NCBI RefSeq assembly: GCF_041438805.1
Contig: NZ_CP109190.1
Span: 6,262,001-6,326,000, forward strand
Source of the DNA: Streptomyces sp. NBC_01707
GTDB lineage: Bacteria; Actinomycetota; Actinomycetes; Streptomycetales; Streptomycetaceae
Length of the DNA stretch: 64,000 bases
Direction: 5' to 3'
In this document: one piece after another, positions 44,566 through 52,446 of the stretch
Position numbering within the stretch: the stretch's first letter is position 1
Layout: every line of letters starts with the position of its first letter
Notes under the pieces: generated by a model
The model's input: the letters and a program-made list of their open reading frames with translations, nothing else
The model's database searches: none
What the model was told of the DNA's origin: nothing
Program-made: the position numbers and the translations under genes

Positions 44566-45561
44566 ATGAAGTTCTATCCGTACAAGCGACTCAACCGTCC
44601 GGTCGGTCTGAGGGTGACGTCGGTCTCGCTCAGGCTGCCCGACCGCACCCGTGACCACTTGGACACCTCGGCGTTCTCGACGCCCCAGACGACCGTGGCC
44701 CTGGGCGTGGCACAGCACGAGGATTGGCTTTCCGCCAGGATCGGCCTGTCCGCGACGCTGCCCCCCGGTGCCACCGACCCCGACGCCCCATGGAGCGATC
44801 TACGGGTCCTCGCGGTGCTCACCGACGGCGACACCAACCTCCGCACCACGGTCGAACTCCGCCAGGACGCCCCGGACAGCAAGGAATGGTCCGGCGCGAT
44901 CGAGGTGCGCCGCGACGACCACGTCGGTCGTGCCGATCTGGCGGTCCACGCGGTCGCCACCGTGGACGGAGTGCAGGGCCGGGCGATCACCGAGACCGAC
45001 ACCGACTGGACGATCGACACGACCGCCGAGGAACCGCTCGGCGGACTCCGCCTCGACGTGAAGCAGACGAGCTTCAGCAAGAGCGCGCGGGAGTGGTTGC
45101 GTCCATACGCCGATGCCCCCTGGGTCGTCGACGCCTCGGGCCGGCTTCCGGTGGTGATGGTCAACACCGACGTCGAGGGGTTCTCCGACCTGCTCGGTGG
45201 TGAGACCGGCGGGATGGAGAGCAAGGTCCAGGAGCTGTTGCTCTCGCAGATGGCCACCGACGTGTGGACGGCCGTCTTCCACAGCGCGGTCGGTGACCTG
45301 GAGGTCGAGGCCGACGGCTCGCCCGTCTTCCCCTCCGACTGGAGGGGGGAAGTGCTGCGGGAGATGCTCCCCGACGTGGTGCCCGGCCTCCGGGCCGAGG
45401 ACGCACTGCGCCAGGTGCATCGACGGCGGACCGGCGACGCGGGATGGGCGGAACTCCAGACCCGCGTCCACTACGCCGCCGTGCGTCGTGCCGGTGCGCG
45501 CCAGTCGCTCGCCAACGCCCTGCGCGCGCTTCAGCAGATCAACCGAGAGGACCGGCCGTGA
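44566..45561 (+). CDS. Unrecognised 331-aa protein in the defence island
   Basis: The gene starts 3 nt after the HTH-GHKL stop and ends in a GTGA overlap with the DUF6339 gene, so the three are one operon. The N-terminal half is beta-rich (LRVTSVSLRLPDRTR, LAVLTDGDTNLRTTVELRQD, VRRDDHVGRADLAVHAVATV). The C-terminal half is helical with VQELLLSQMATDVWTAVF and ends in an Arg/Ala-rich helix ALRALQQINRED. There is no signal peptide or membrane helix and no catalytic motif that I recognise. It looks like a structural partner or adaptor rather than an enzyme. Composition is typical of the host. Confidence 0.7.
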   Translation: MKFYPYKRLNRPVGLRVTSVSLRLPDRTRDHLDTSAFSTPQTTVALGVAQHEDWLSARIGLSATLPPGATDPDAPWSDLRVLAVLTDGDTNLRTTVELRQDAPDSKEWSGAIEVRRDDHVGRADLAVHAVATVDGVQGRAITETDTDWTIDTTAEEPLGGLRLDVKQTSFSKSAREWLRPYADAPWVVDASGRLPVVMVNTDVEGFSDLLGGETGGMESKVQELLLSQMATDVWTAVFHSAVGDLEVEADGSPVFPSDWRGEVLREMLPDVVPGLRAEDALRQVHRRRTGDAGWAELQTRVHYAAVRRAGARQSLANALRALQQINREDRP

Positions 45562-46436
45562 TCGAGCAGCCGCACTACCTTCCCCCGCGACTCGGTCTGC
45601 TCTCCGCGACGGCCGCCGATCCCTTCCTCACCGAGGATCTTCTCCGGGGGATCCAGGGGCACGGGGGAGTGGACCTGGCGAAGGTCGTCGAGCCTCTGCC
45701 GGAGGAGGACCCCCGCTGGCGAGTGGAACCCCTCCGGGAACTGATCGACGACGCGTTGCACCAGTTCAAGGAGAACCGGACGGAGGCCGACGCATGGTTG
45801 GCCCCCCGTCTGCACGCAGCTCTTCGCCTGACCCGGCGGGAGGCCGCCGATCGGCGGATCTGGAACCACCTCGCGCTCGGTGTCGCCCCGGACTACGTGG
45901 TGTGGCGGCATCCTCCTGTGCCTTCGGCGAAGACCCCCGATCCCCGTGTCGCCGCGGCCCGTTTCAAGGGCGCCTCCGACCGTCAGTGCTTCTCGCGCCT
46001 GTGGTGGGCGGCCGAAGTGTTCCGCAACGGCGGGGACTATGCCCCGGTGGTGGCCGCCTGCTCCAACCAGGACATGATCCACAGCGTGATGCGGTCTGAC
46101 CTGGTCGACCACCGCCCGACGGCCCAGGCGTTGGTCCGTATTTTCCAGAGCGGCATTGCCACCACCGGCCGTGAGTTCACCGGCCTCATGGCCGCGATCA
46201 ACACGGCCGGCGCCACTCTGGTCTACGACGCGATGGCCGCCGACGAGTGGCGGGACCCCGAAGATCTGCGCCGCTGGATCGAGGAGGCCGAGACCGCGCC
46301 TCCCGTACCCCGCCACGAGTTGCCGATCGGCCCGGAGGAGGAACCGGTCCCCGAGGAGTCCGTGGAGACGCTGACCAAGTATTTCGCCGACCTCTTCGAG
46401 ACGGCCCCGGTCCGAGGGCGGGCGCCGCAGGGGTGA
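45558..46436 (+). CDS. DUF6339-family protein
   Basis: This 292-aa mostly helical protein starts at a GTG overlapping the preceding stop. The central RLW/RIW-type blocks fit DUF6339: ADRRIWNHLALGVAPDYVVW, then RQCFSRLWWAAEVFRNGGDY, and a following SDLVDHRPTAQALVRI. The C-terminal 70 residues are acidic with a Pro/Glu-rich stretch (PIGPEEEPVPEESVETL). DUF6339 proteins are found beside helicase-based defence genes in several phyla; the molecular role is not established. The stop lies 10 bp from the stop of the convergent methyltransferase gene. Confidence 0.7.
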   Translation: MIEQPHYLPPRLGLLSATAADPFLTEDLLRGIQGHGGVDLAKVVEPLPEEDPRWRVEPLRELIDDALHQFKENRTEADAWLAPRLHAALRLTRREAADRRIWNHLALGVAPDYVVWRHPPVPSAKTPDPRVAAARFKGASDRQCFSRLWWAAEVFRNGGDYAPVVAACSNQDMIHSVMRSDLVDHRPTAQALVRIFQSGIATTGREFTGLMAAINTAGATLVYDAMAADEWRDPEDLRRWIEEAETAPPVPRHELPIGPEEEPVPEESVETLTKYFADLFETAPVRGRAPQG

Positions 46437-46440
46437 GCTG

Positions 46441-46474
46441 GAGGGGTCACCCACCGTTGAGAGGGTGGCCCTTC
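46441..46474. terminator. Hairpin at the junction of convergent defence operons
   Basis: Arms 46441-46452 (GAGGGGTCACCC) and 46463-46474 (GGGTGGCCCTTC) pair over 12 positions with two G-U type wobbles around a 10-nt loop. It begins 4 bp after the DUF6339 stop and extends into the last codons of the minus-strand methyltransferase gene. It is a plausible bidirectional terminator. Confidence 0.5.
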
Positions 46475-48045
46475 AGATCCTTCCGCCGGCGGATCCTCGC
46501 AGGCGCGCTCGGGAGACGCCAGTTCTCGAGCTTCTCCACGGCCTGGTCCAGCCTGGCGTCGACCTTCTCCTCGCTCAGTTTCGGTTCGAGCACATTCAGG
46601 AGCACGTGCAGTGCGAGCCGAGGCGGCACTGCGTTGCCGATCTGCTGGGACCGGTCCCGTCCCTGCCAGGGATACGCGACGGGGAACGTCTGGAGCACCC
46701 CGGCCTCGGCGAGTTCGAAGCGGGGAAGATCTGTGTTCGTGCCCTTGTGGACGAGCCGGTTGCGGGACACCTTCCCGGTGACCGTCGAGGACGGGGCGTC
46801 GTGGTCACGGCGCCCTCGTGCGGCCGGGTCGCCGCCTGTCCCGTAGTTCGAGACGACGGTGAAGGCAGGGCGGTCCGGCAGTTCCAGATCTGGAGCGGTC
46901 TCCCGCGCGATGCGCCGAGCCTCCTTCAAGGCGGCTTCCATGGGCACCCAGGGGCCCTTCGGCCTTCTCTTCTTTCTCCTGCCGACGCTTGCCTCGTCGA
47001 CACCCCAGAGCGGGGTGTCCGCGCGATCTGCGTCAAGGGAGGCCGCGGGAACACCGCCCGGCCGGTAGCGGTGGTGGGTCTCCTCCAGCTCCCGGACGTC
47101 GGTCTTGTACCTGGCCATGAGCACGGCACGCCTACGGGTCTGTGGGACGCCGAACGCCTCGGTGTGCATCATCTGCGTCTTCGTCCGGTAGTCGAGGGCG
47201 GCCAGCACCTTCTCGTACTCCTTCCACACAGGCATCACGGCGGGTACCTGTTCCAGCACGACGGCCTCGTAGGGATCAAGCCCCGGGCGTCGGCTGCGTT
47301 CGATCACCCACCACAGCGGTTGAAGAACGAGCCCGGTCCGTTCATCGCCCAGCTCCTCCAACCTGGCCCGATGTGCGTCGAGGGACTTCTCCAGAGAGAC
47401 GAGAGCGTCGAACAGGTTCTTGACGTCGGCGTCCCGGTGGGCGAGGCCGAGAGGTGCCTCCAGCGTCTTCAGAGCGAACTCGATCTCCTCGGTCGAGCAA
47501 CCGTGCTCGGCGAGGCTCTTCCTGGCCGCCTTGCGGGTGACCGAACGGACCGCCTCGTCCTCGCGCTTCGCGGCTTTGACGACATCTGCCTCGGCGGCCT
47601 TGCGCCGTAGTTCCTCGGAGATCTTGCGCCAGGTGCGGAAGATCTCACGCCAAGGCGTCGACTTCGAGCGCACGGCGTCGTGCAGCTGCGCGATGTACTC
47701 CAGCACGTCGTCCAAGGCCCTGCGGCCGGCCCCGTGTCCGGCGACGGTGAACGTCTGGCACGGTGGTCCGCCCGTCAGCACCTGGGCGCACGGGAAGTCC
47801 ATGGCCCGATAGTCCCTGACGTCACCGGCGAAGGTGTCCATCCCCGCCGCCGCGCGGGTCTCGCAGGCGTTGTCGTCCCATTCGATGCCGGTGACCTGAT
47901 GTCCGAGGGCCTCCGCAGCCACATCCAGCCCTCCAGGTCCTGCGAACAGGTCCACGATGCGAAAAACCGCAGGTGAGGTGGATGTGTGCGTGTCGTGGCT
48001 CATGTGCGAGAAGTTTAGCCGGCTGTCCGGTGTGCCATCGGCCAT
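46447..48045 (-). CDS. DNA (cytosine-5) methyltransferase, apparently active
   Basis: This 532-aa enzyme shows m5C-methylase motifs in order: motif I VDLFAGPGGLDVA (residues about 31-43), motif IV GGPPCQTF with the catalytic Cys (about 97), motif VI as VLEQVPAVMP (about 264), motif VIII QTRRRAVLMA and motif X QQIGNAVPP. Motif VI is EQV rather than ENV but keeps the Glu. Between motifs IV and VI there is a charged helical insertion of roughly 120 residues (ISEELRRKAAEADVVKAAKR region). It probably methylates cytosine within a short recognition site and protects host DNA. The ATG at 48045 is 3 bp after the preceding gene; an ATG at 48003 is possible. Last gene of the MORC/Z1 operon. Confidence 0.88.
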   Translation of the reverse strand: MADGTPDSRLNFSHMSHDTHTSTSPAVFRIVDLFAGPGGLDVAAEALGHQVTGIEWDDNACETRAAAGMDTFAGDVRDYRAMDFPCAQVLTGGPPCQTFTVAGHGAGRRALDDVLEYIAQLHDAVRSKSTPWREIFRTWRKISEELRRKAAEADVVKAAKREDEAVRSVTRKAARKSLAEHGCSTEEIEFALKTLEAPLGLAHRDADVKNLFDALVSLEKSLDAHRARLEELGDERTGLVLQPLWWVIERSRRPGLDPYEAVVLEQVPAVMPVWKEYEKVLAALDYRTKTQMMHTEAFGVPQTRRRAVLMARYKTDVRELEETHHRYRPGGVPAASLDADRADTPLWGVDEASVGRRKKRRPKGPWVPMEAALKEARRIARETAPDLELPDRPAFTVVSNYGTGGDPAARGRRDHDAPSSTVTGKVSRNRLVHKGTNTDLPRFELAEAGVLQTFPVAYPWQGRDRSQQIGNAVPPRLALHVLLNVLEPKLSEEKVDARLDQAVEKLENWRLPSAPARIRRRKDLKGHPLNGG

Positions 48046-48048
48046 CGG

Positions 48049-49035
48049 CTACGCCCGGCCAGAGGATCGCAACGCGGTCGCGATCGCCTCGCCGAGTGCC
48101 CTGCCGACCGGCGGAGGGGTGGCATGGCCGATCTGTCGGTATCGGGCGGTCTTCTGGCCTGTGATCTGCCACTCCGGGGGGAACGCCTGCACGACGGCGG
48201 CCTGGTCCACCGTGATTTTCGGCATATGCGCCACGTCGTTCGAGCGGGGCCACAGATAGTCCGGACCCGGCACCTCGTCGGCGAACGCGTTCCCGTTGAT
48301 CCCCATCCGTGCCCAGGCACGCTTCGTGCCGGTCGGGCCGACGTCGGCACCGCCCCGGTTGTCCGAGCCGCCGACGAGGGTCGGAGCCACGGCGGTCGCC
48401 TGATCCGCCCAGGCTTCGGCCTCCGGCCAGCCTCGTGCCGCCATCGAGTCGCGCAGTGCCTGACCGGCCGAGACGTGTTCGCCCACCGTCGCCTTCGGCG
48501 GGGCGAAGGCGTCGAACCAGGGCTCCTTGAGTGCCACCAGGACACCCTGCTCACGGTCCTGCGGCACGCCGAAGTCCGCGGCGTTCAGTACGAACCAGCT
48601 CCATCGGTAGCCGAGGTGAGCCAGTTCCTCCGCGATGAACCGGCGTACCTCCGCATAGACGGGCGAGTCGACGAGTGCCGGAAGGTTCTCCAGCAGCAGG
48701 GCGCGGGGCTGGACGGAGTGGAGCAGGTAGATCGTGGCCATGAGCAGCCGCAGTTCCGGCTCGCTGTCCGGCCGTCCCACCGCGGCCGAGGACTTCACGC
48801 GGGGCAGGCCCGCCGAGAGCAGGTCGACGTCCAGGGTCTCCGGGTGCTCTTCAGGGAGGAAGCTGATCATGTCCTCGCAGACGACCTTCCAGTCCGGTCG
48901 GTTGGCGAGAAGGGTCGCGCACGCCTGGGGCTTGTTGTCGAGCAGGAGCACCGGCGAGAAACCCGCACTCTCCAGCCCCAATGCCAGGCCGCCCGCCCCC
49001 GCGCAGACGTCCACGAAACCCAGTCGGTCAGTCAT
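48049..49035 (-). CDS. Cytosine methyltransferase homologue lacking the catalytic cysteine
   Basis: This 328-aa protein keeps the m5C-methylase order: motif I FVDVCAGAGGLALGLESAGF, motif VI ALLLENLPALV (Glu116), motif VIII-like GVPQDREQGVLVAL and motif X RQIGHATPPPVG. Motif IV reads SAGLPRVKSS where active enzymes have GGPPCQ, so the nucleophile Cys is Arg79 and the Gln is Val80. I checked this against the DNA; it is not a frame error, as the frame is intact on both sides. The cofactor-binding half looks preserved. It is therefore probably a pseudo-methylase that may dimerise with the active enzyme or recognise DNA. It overlaps the Vsr gene by 8 nt and precedes the active methylase by 3 nt. 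Confidence 0.82.
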   Translation of the reverse strand: MTDRLGFVDVCAGAGGLALGLESAGFSPVLLLDNKPQACATLLANRPDWKVVCEDMISFLPEEHPETLDVDLLSAGLPRVKSSAAVGRPDSEPELRLLMATIYLLHSVQPRALLLENLPALVDSPVYAEVRRFIAEELAHLGYRWSWFVLNAADFGVPQDREQGVLVALKEPWFDAFAPPKATVGEHVSAGQALRDSMAARGWPEAEAWADQATAVAPTLVGGSDNRGGADVGPTGTKRAWARMGINGNAFADEVPGPDYLWPRSNDVAHMPKITVDQAAVVQAFPPEWQITGQKTARYRQIGHATPPPVGRALGEAIATALRSSGRA

Positions 49036-49474
49036 TCGCTCCCCGTCCGCCCTGCTCGCGTGTCTCCCGATCCACCACCGTACGTACCGCTGCCGCGACA
49101 TTTGCCGCCGGCACATGCTCCCAGAACCGCAGCACCGTCCACCCGGCCGCCGTCAGATGCGCCGTCGTCTCCACGTCCCGTGCCATGTTCCGATCCAGCT
49201 TCTGCCGCCACCACTCGGCGTTCGCCTTCGGTTGCGTGGCGTGTTCGGGGCAACCGTGCCAGAAGCATCCGTCGATCATCACTGCCACCTTGGCCCGGGT
49301 GAAGGCGATGTCGATGGTGCGCCGGGACATGCCCGGCACGCGTTCGTTGATCCGATAGCGATAGCCCGCGGCATGCAGCAATTTCCGGACCGCCACCTCA
49401 GGGGTGGTGTCGCGGCGCGCTTGGCGACTCATCCGGGCGGAGACCCCGGGGGAGGAAGGTTCTGCCGTGCTCAT
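49028..49474 (-). CDS. vsr: Vsr-type very-short-patch-repair endonuclease
   Basis: This 148-aa protein matches Vsr. The N-terminal MSRQARRDTTPEVAVRKLLH is followed by the nuclease core RTIDIAFTRAKVAVMIDGCF (catalytic Asp55) and FWHGCPEHATQPKANAEWWR. Close relatives nick DNA at T:G mismatches that arise when 5-methylcytosine deaminates. Its place in an operon with a cytosine methylase fits this repair role. In MORC/Z1-type loci a Vsr-like protein may alternatively be the restriction nuclease, since no other nuclease is seen. ATG 49474 was chosen over TTG 49483. The gene is 14 bp after the Z1 gene and overlaps the next by 8 nt. Confidence 0.92.
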   Translation of the reverse strand: MSTAEPSSPGVSARMSRQARRDTTPEVAVRKLLHAAGYRYRINERVPGMSRRTIDIAFTRAKVAVMIDGCFWHGCPEHATQPKANAEWWRQKLDRNMARDVETTAHLTAAGWTVLRFWEHVPAANVAAAVRTVVDRETREQGGRGAND

Positions 49475-49488
49475 CAATGCCAAGTCTC

Positions 49489-52398
49489 CTACGACCCGTC
49501 GCCCTCGCGATCAATGATTGCGAAATCGCTCCTCCCCGAATCGATGGTCCGGAAGCGCAGCAGGTTCCCCTCCCGGCCGGTCGACGATTTCGGAGCGACC
49601 AGCGAGAGCGCCATGACCAGGTGTCGAGGATCGATTGCTCCGCTGTCCGACAGACGGGGCTCGGCCTCGACAACGGGATACAGGACCAGGACGCCGCGCC
49701 GCTCGCGCACGAGCGACTCGACCAAGGGGTCCGCGGAATCCTTGAGAGCGCCTGCCACCCGCAGGGCGACGCCACGGTGCTTCGGCTCGCTGATCGCACC
49801 GAAGAGATCGCCACGTCGGCGGGTACGGTGCGCCAGCGTGAGCGGGCGGGAGCCGAGAACCGTTGCCTCGGTGCTGCGGCTCGAGGTCTGCTGCGGGACC
49901 ACGACCAGCCAGTCGTCGATGCCCGGTCCGTATTCGCCGGCCGCGACGAGAGACTCCAGATGCGGCGAGAACTGGGTGGGCGCGGACCACCGTAGATCGC
50001 ACAGGATCTGCAGCAGCGCCGCATGGTCGACGGTGCCGAGCAGTGCCTCGTAGCTGTCGCTGCGGCCGTGCTCGGGAGAGGAACAGCTCAGTGCGACGGG
50101 GACGGGGTCCAGCGACTCCAGGACCGGACTCCATACACCTACGTTGTGCCGGAGGTCCAGGGGATCGGTCGGATACGCCGTCGGCTCGACCCACTGCCCC
50201 GGCGATCGGATCTCCACCAGCTCCGCGTTGAACATCTTGTTGCGACCGCTCGGCTTGATCCAAGGCAGGTGCTGGGAGACCAGCGGCGGGATCTGGGCCG
50301 GGGTCACCTGCGGCTTTCCGTCGACCAGTTCGGCGTAGCGTGACAGTTGAGAGCGGAAGGTCTCCTCGTCGTGGCAGATCGCCTCGAAGGCCTCGTACAG
50401 GTCGACGTTCTGCGTCTTCGTCAGCGGTTCCTCACGGCCGATGTACAGGCGGACCAGGTCGCGGTAGCCGGGGCGGAAGCCGAACCAGCGGCCCATCTGC
50501 ATCAGGGTGTCCGCCTGGCGGGTGGTGCGGCGGTAATAGGTGACCGTGAGGCCCTCGACGGTGAAGCCGCGGGACAGTTTCGTGCCGCCGACAAGGATCT
50601 TCCAGACGTTCGGTGTGCGGTCGAAGTCCAGGTCGATCTGGGAGAAGTAGCGGTCCGTGTCGCCGTTGACGACGACAACCGGATTTCCGCCTGCGTTGAT
50701 GAGCTGGCGGGCGCGGGAGACGTACGGACGCAGGTCGGCGTAGGTGTCGGGGGTCGGGAGAGTGTCGTCCGCGTAGCGGGCGAAGTCCGAGGTGAGCAGT
50801 CTCTCCAGGCGGGCGTGGCCTTCGTGGGAGGTGTAACCCGCCTGATGCCACTGGGTGTTGATGCGCAGTGCGAGATCGGCATGGTCGTCCATCTTCACGG
50901 ACTCGTGCACCAGCATCGTGTGGTGGCGGAACGGGCCCTCCGGGACCCCGCGGTCGGCGCGGTACAGCTTCAGTGCGCCCGTCAGGACGAATGCGTCCAT
51001 CGCCTCCTGGAGTCGGTCGCCCGACTCCTCGTATATGCCACGTACGTGCGTCTCCTCCGCCGCGCCGTCGCCGTCCAGGTCGTGGAAGTCCTGCACGCCC
51101 ATGTAGCCCGCCGGCCGTGGCAGGGAGATCAGGAAGTCGCGCGGGAAGATGTCCTCGCCGTCGCTCGGATCGATGAAGACGTTCGCGAACGGGGTGGCGG
51201 TGTAGCCGACGTACTGGGCGCGGGGGAGGAGGCTCAGCAGCTGGGAGATCAGCCCGTTGATCGCCGTGCGCTGGATCTGACCCGACTCCCACTTCTTCGG
51301 GTCGGACGTGTTGACGGACGCCTGGTCCGACTCGTCGTCGATGATCAGGGTGGGGATCTCGCGCAGGATCGGGCCGATCTTCTTGAGGTCCTTCACCAGG
51401 TTCGTCAGGACGGACTTGTTCTTCTTGACGACCATGACGCGGGCTGCGGCCCGGTGCAGATTCTCGGGGACGTACAGCGGGAGGTGCGGCTCGCGCTTCT
51501 CGATCTCCAGAGCGCGGATTCCCTGCAGGAGACTGCGGTAGTCGTTGTCCCGGGTGGTGAGGCGCTCGATGTTGAACGGGCGGTGGCCGTGGCTGACGAA
51601 CTTCGCCGGCCAGTCCTCGTCGTCCTGGTAGTCGATGCCGACCAGGGCGTCCGCATCCGACGGGTCGGCGCCGCGCAGGATGTTCTCCTGGCCGATCAGT
51701 TCCATGTCCAGGCGGCGCTGGGTCTGGCCCCGGAGGAGGTTCAGGGTGCCGCCGAGGACGATGACCAGGCGGTAGCCGGCGTCGATGGCCTTCGCCGTGA
51801 CCCCGGTGAAGTTGGCGGTCTTGCCGGACTGGACGTAGCCGACGACCAGGCCGCGGGCACCGTACGCTTCGGTGCGGGTGGGGTCGGAGAGGCGCTCGAC
51901 CACCGCGTGACTCGCCTCGTCGAGGCTGGAGACGGCGGCGTCCGACCAGCCCTTGCGTCGCAGGAGTTGTTCGTAGGAGTTCCAGTAGAAGGAGCGGACG
52001 TCCGCGAGGTCGCGTGAGTACCAGGAGGCGAACTCCTTGCTGATGACGGTGGGACCCGGCTCCTTGAAGACCGGGACCGCTTCGTCGAGCGCCTTGCGCA
52101 GGTCGGCGCCGAAGCCGAGGCGGGTGTACGTGTCCGCGCGGCGCTCGTCGGTACGGGGCGGGGCGGTGGACCAGTCGGCCTGTTCCGCCAGGTCCCATCC
52201 GGTCAGGGTGCGGTGCCAGAGTGCGGTGAGTTCGTCTCCGGGGCCCGCGGCGATGATGCGGTCCCGGAAGTGGCTCAGCTCCGTGTCGGCGGGTTCGTCG
52301 GCCTCGGAGAGGACGAAGGCCAGCTTGGTGAAGTGTTTGGGGCCACGTCGCATCGCGGCCAGGACGTCGCCGTGCAGGTTGAGCAAGTGGTCGGTCAT
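49489..52398 (-). CDS. Z1-domain SF2 helicase
   Basis: This 969-aa protein has the Z1 helicase signatures: Walker A VGYVQSGKTANFTGV (about residue 189), motif II TLIIDDESDQAS (about 354), motif III YVGYTATPFANVF (about 399), KILVGGTKLSRGFTVEGLTV, and motif VI TLMQMGRWFGFRPGY (about 637). It has a 180-residue N-terminal extension and a C-terminal region of about 300 residues after the core. Z1 proteins were linked by Iyer, Abhiman and Aravind (2008) to MORC/MutL-like ATPases, DNA methylases and nucleases in restriction-type loci, and this operon has the same partners. It likely acts as the DNA motor of the system. A 48-bp gap follows the upstream ATPase gene. Confidence 0.92.
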   Translation of the reverse strand: MTDHLLNLHGDVLAAMRRGPKHFTKLAFVLSEADEPADTELSHFRDRIIAAGPGDELTALWHRTLTGWDLAEQADWSTAPPRTDERRADTYTRLGFGADLRKALDEAVPVFKEPGPTVISKEFASWYSRDLADVRSFYWNSYEQLLRRKGWSDAAVSSLDEASHAVVERLSDPTRTEAYGARGLVVGYVQSGKTANFTGVTAKAIDAGYRLVIVLGGTLNLLRGQTQRRLDMELIGQENILRGADPSDADALVGIDYQDDEDWPAKFVSHGHRPFNIERLTTRDNDYRSLLQGIRALEIEKREPHLPLYVPENLHRAAARVMVVKKNKSVLTNLVKDLKKIGPILREIPTLIIDDESDQASVNTSDPKKWESGQIQRTAINGLISQLLSLLPRAQYVGYTATPFANVFIDPSDGEDIFPRDFLISLPRPAGYMGVQDFHDLDGDGAAEETHVRGIYEESGDRLQEAMDAFVLTGALKLYRADRGVPEGPFRHHTMLVHESVKMDDHADLALRINTQWHQAGYTSHEGHARLERLLTSDFARYADDTLPTPDTYADLRPYVSRARQLINAGGNPVVVVNGDTDRYFSQIDLDFDRTPNVWKILVGGTKLSRGFTVEGLTVTYYRRTTRQADTLMQMGRWFGFRPGYRDLVRLYIGREEPLTKTQNVDLYEAFEAICHDEETFRSQLSRYAELVDGKPQVTPAQIPPLVSQHLPWIKPSGRNKMFNAELVEIRSPGQWVEPTAYPTDPLDLRHNVGVWSPVLESLDPVPVALSCSSPEHGRSDSYEALLGTVDHAALLQILCDLRWSAPTQFSPHLESLVAAGEYGPGIDDWLVVVPQQTSSRSTEATVLGSRPLTLAHRTRRRGDLFGAISEPKHRGVALRVAGALKDSADPLVESLVRERRGVLVLYPVVEAEPRLSDSGAIDPRHLVMALSLVAPKSSTGREGNLLRFRTIDSGRSDFAIIDREGDGS

Positions 52399-52446
52399 GG
52401 TGGGACGGCTTCCTCGAGTGGGGAGGTGGGCGGACGACTCGGCGGT

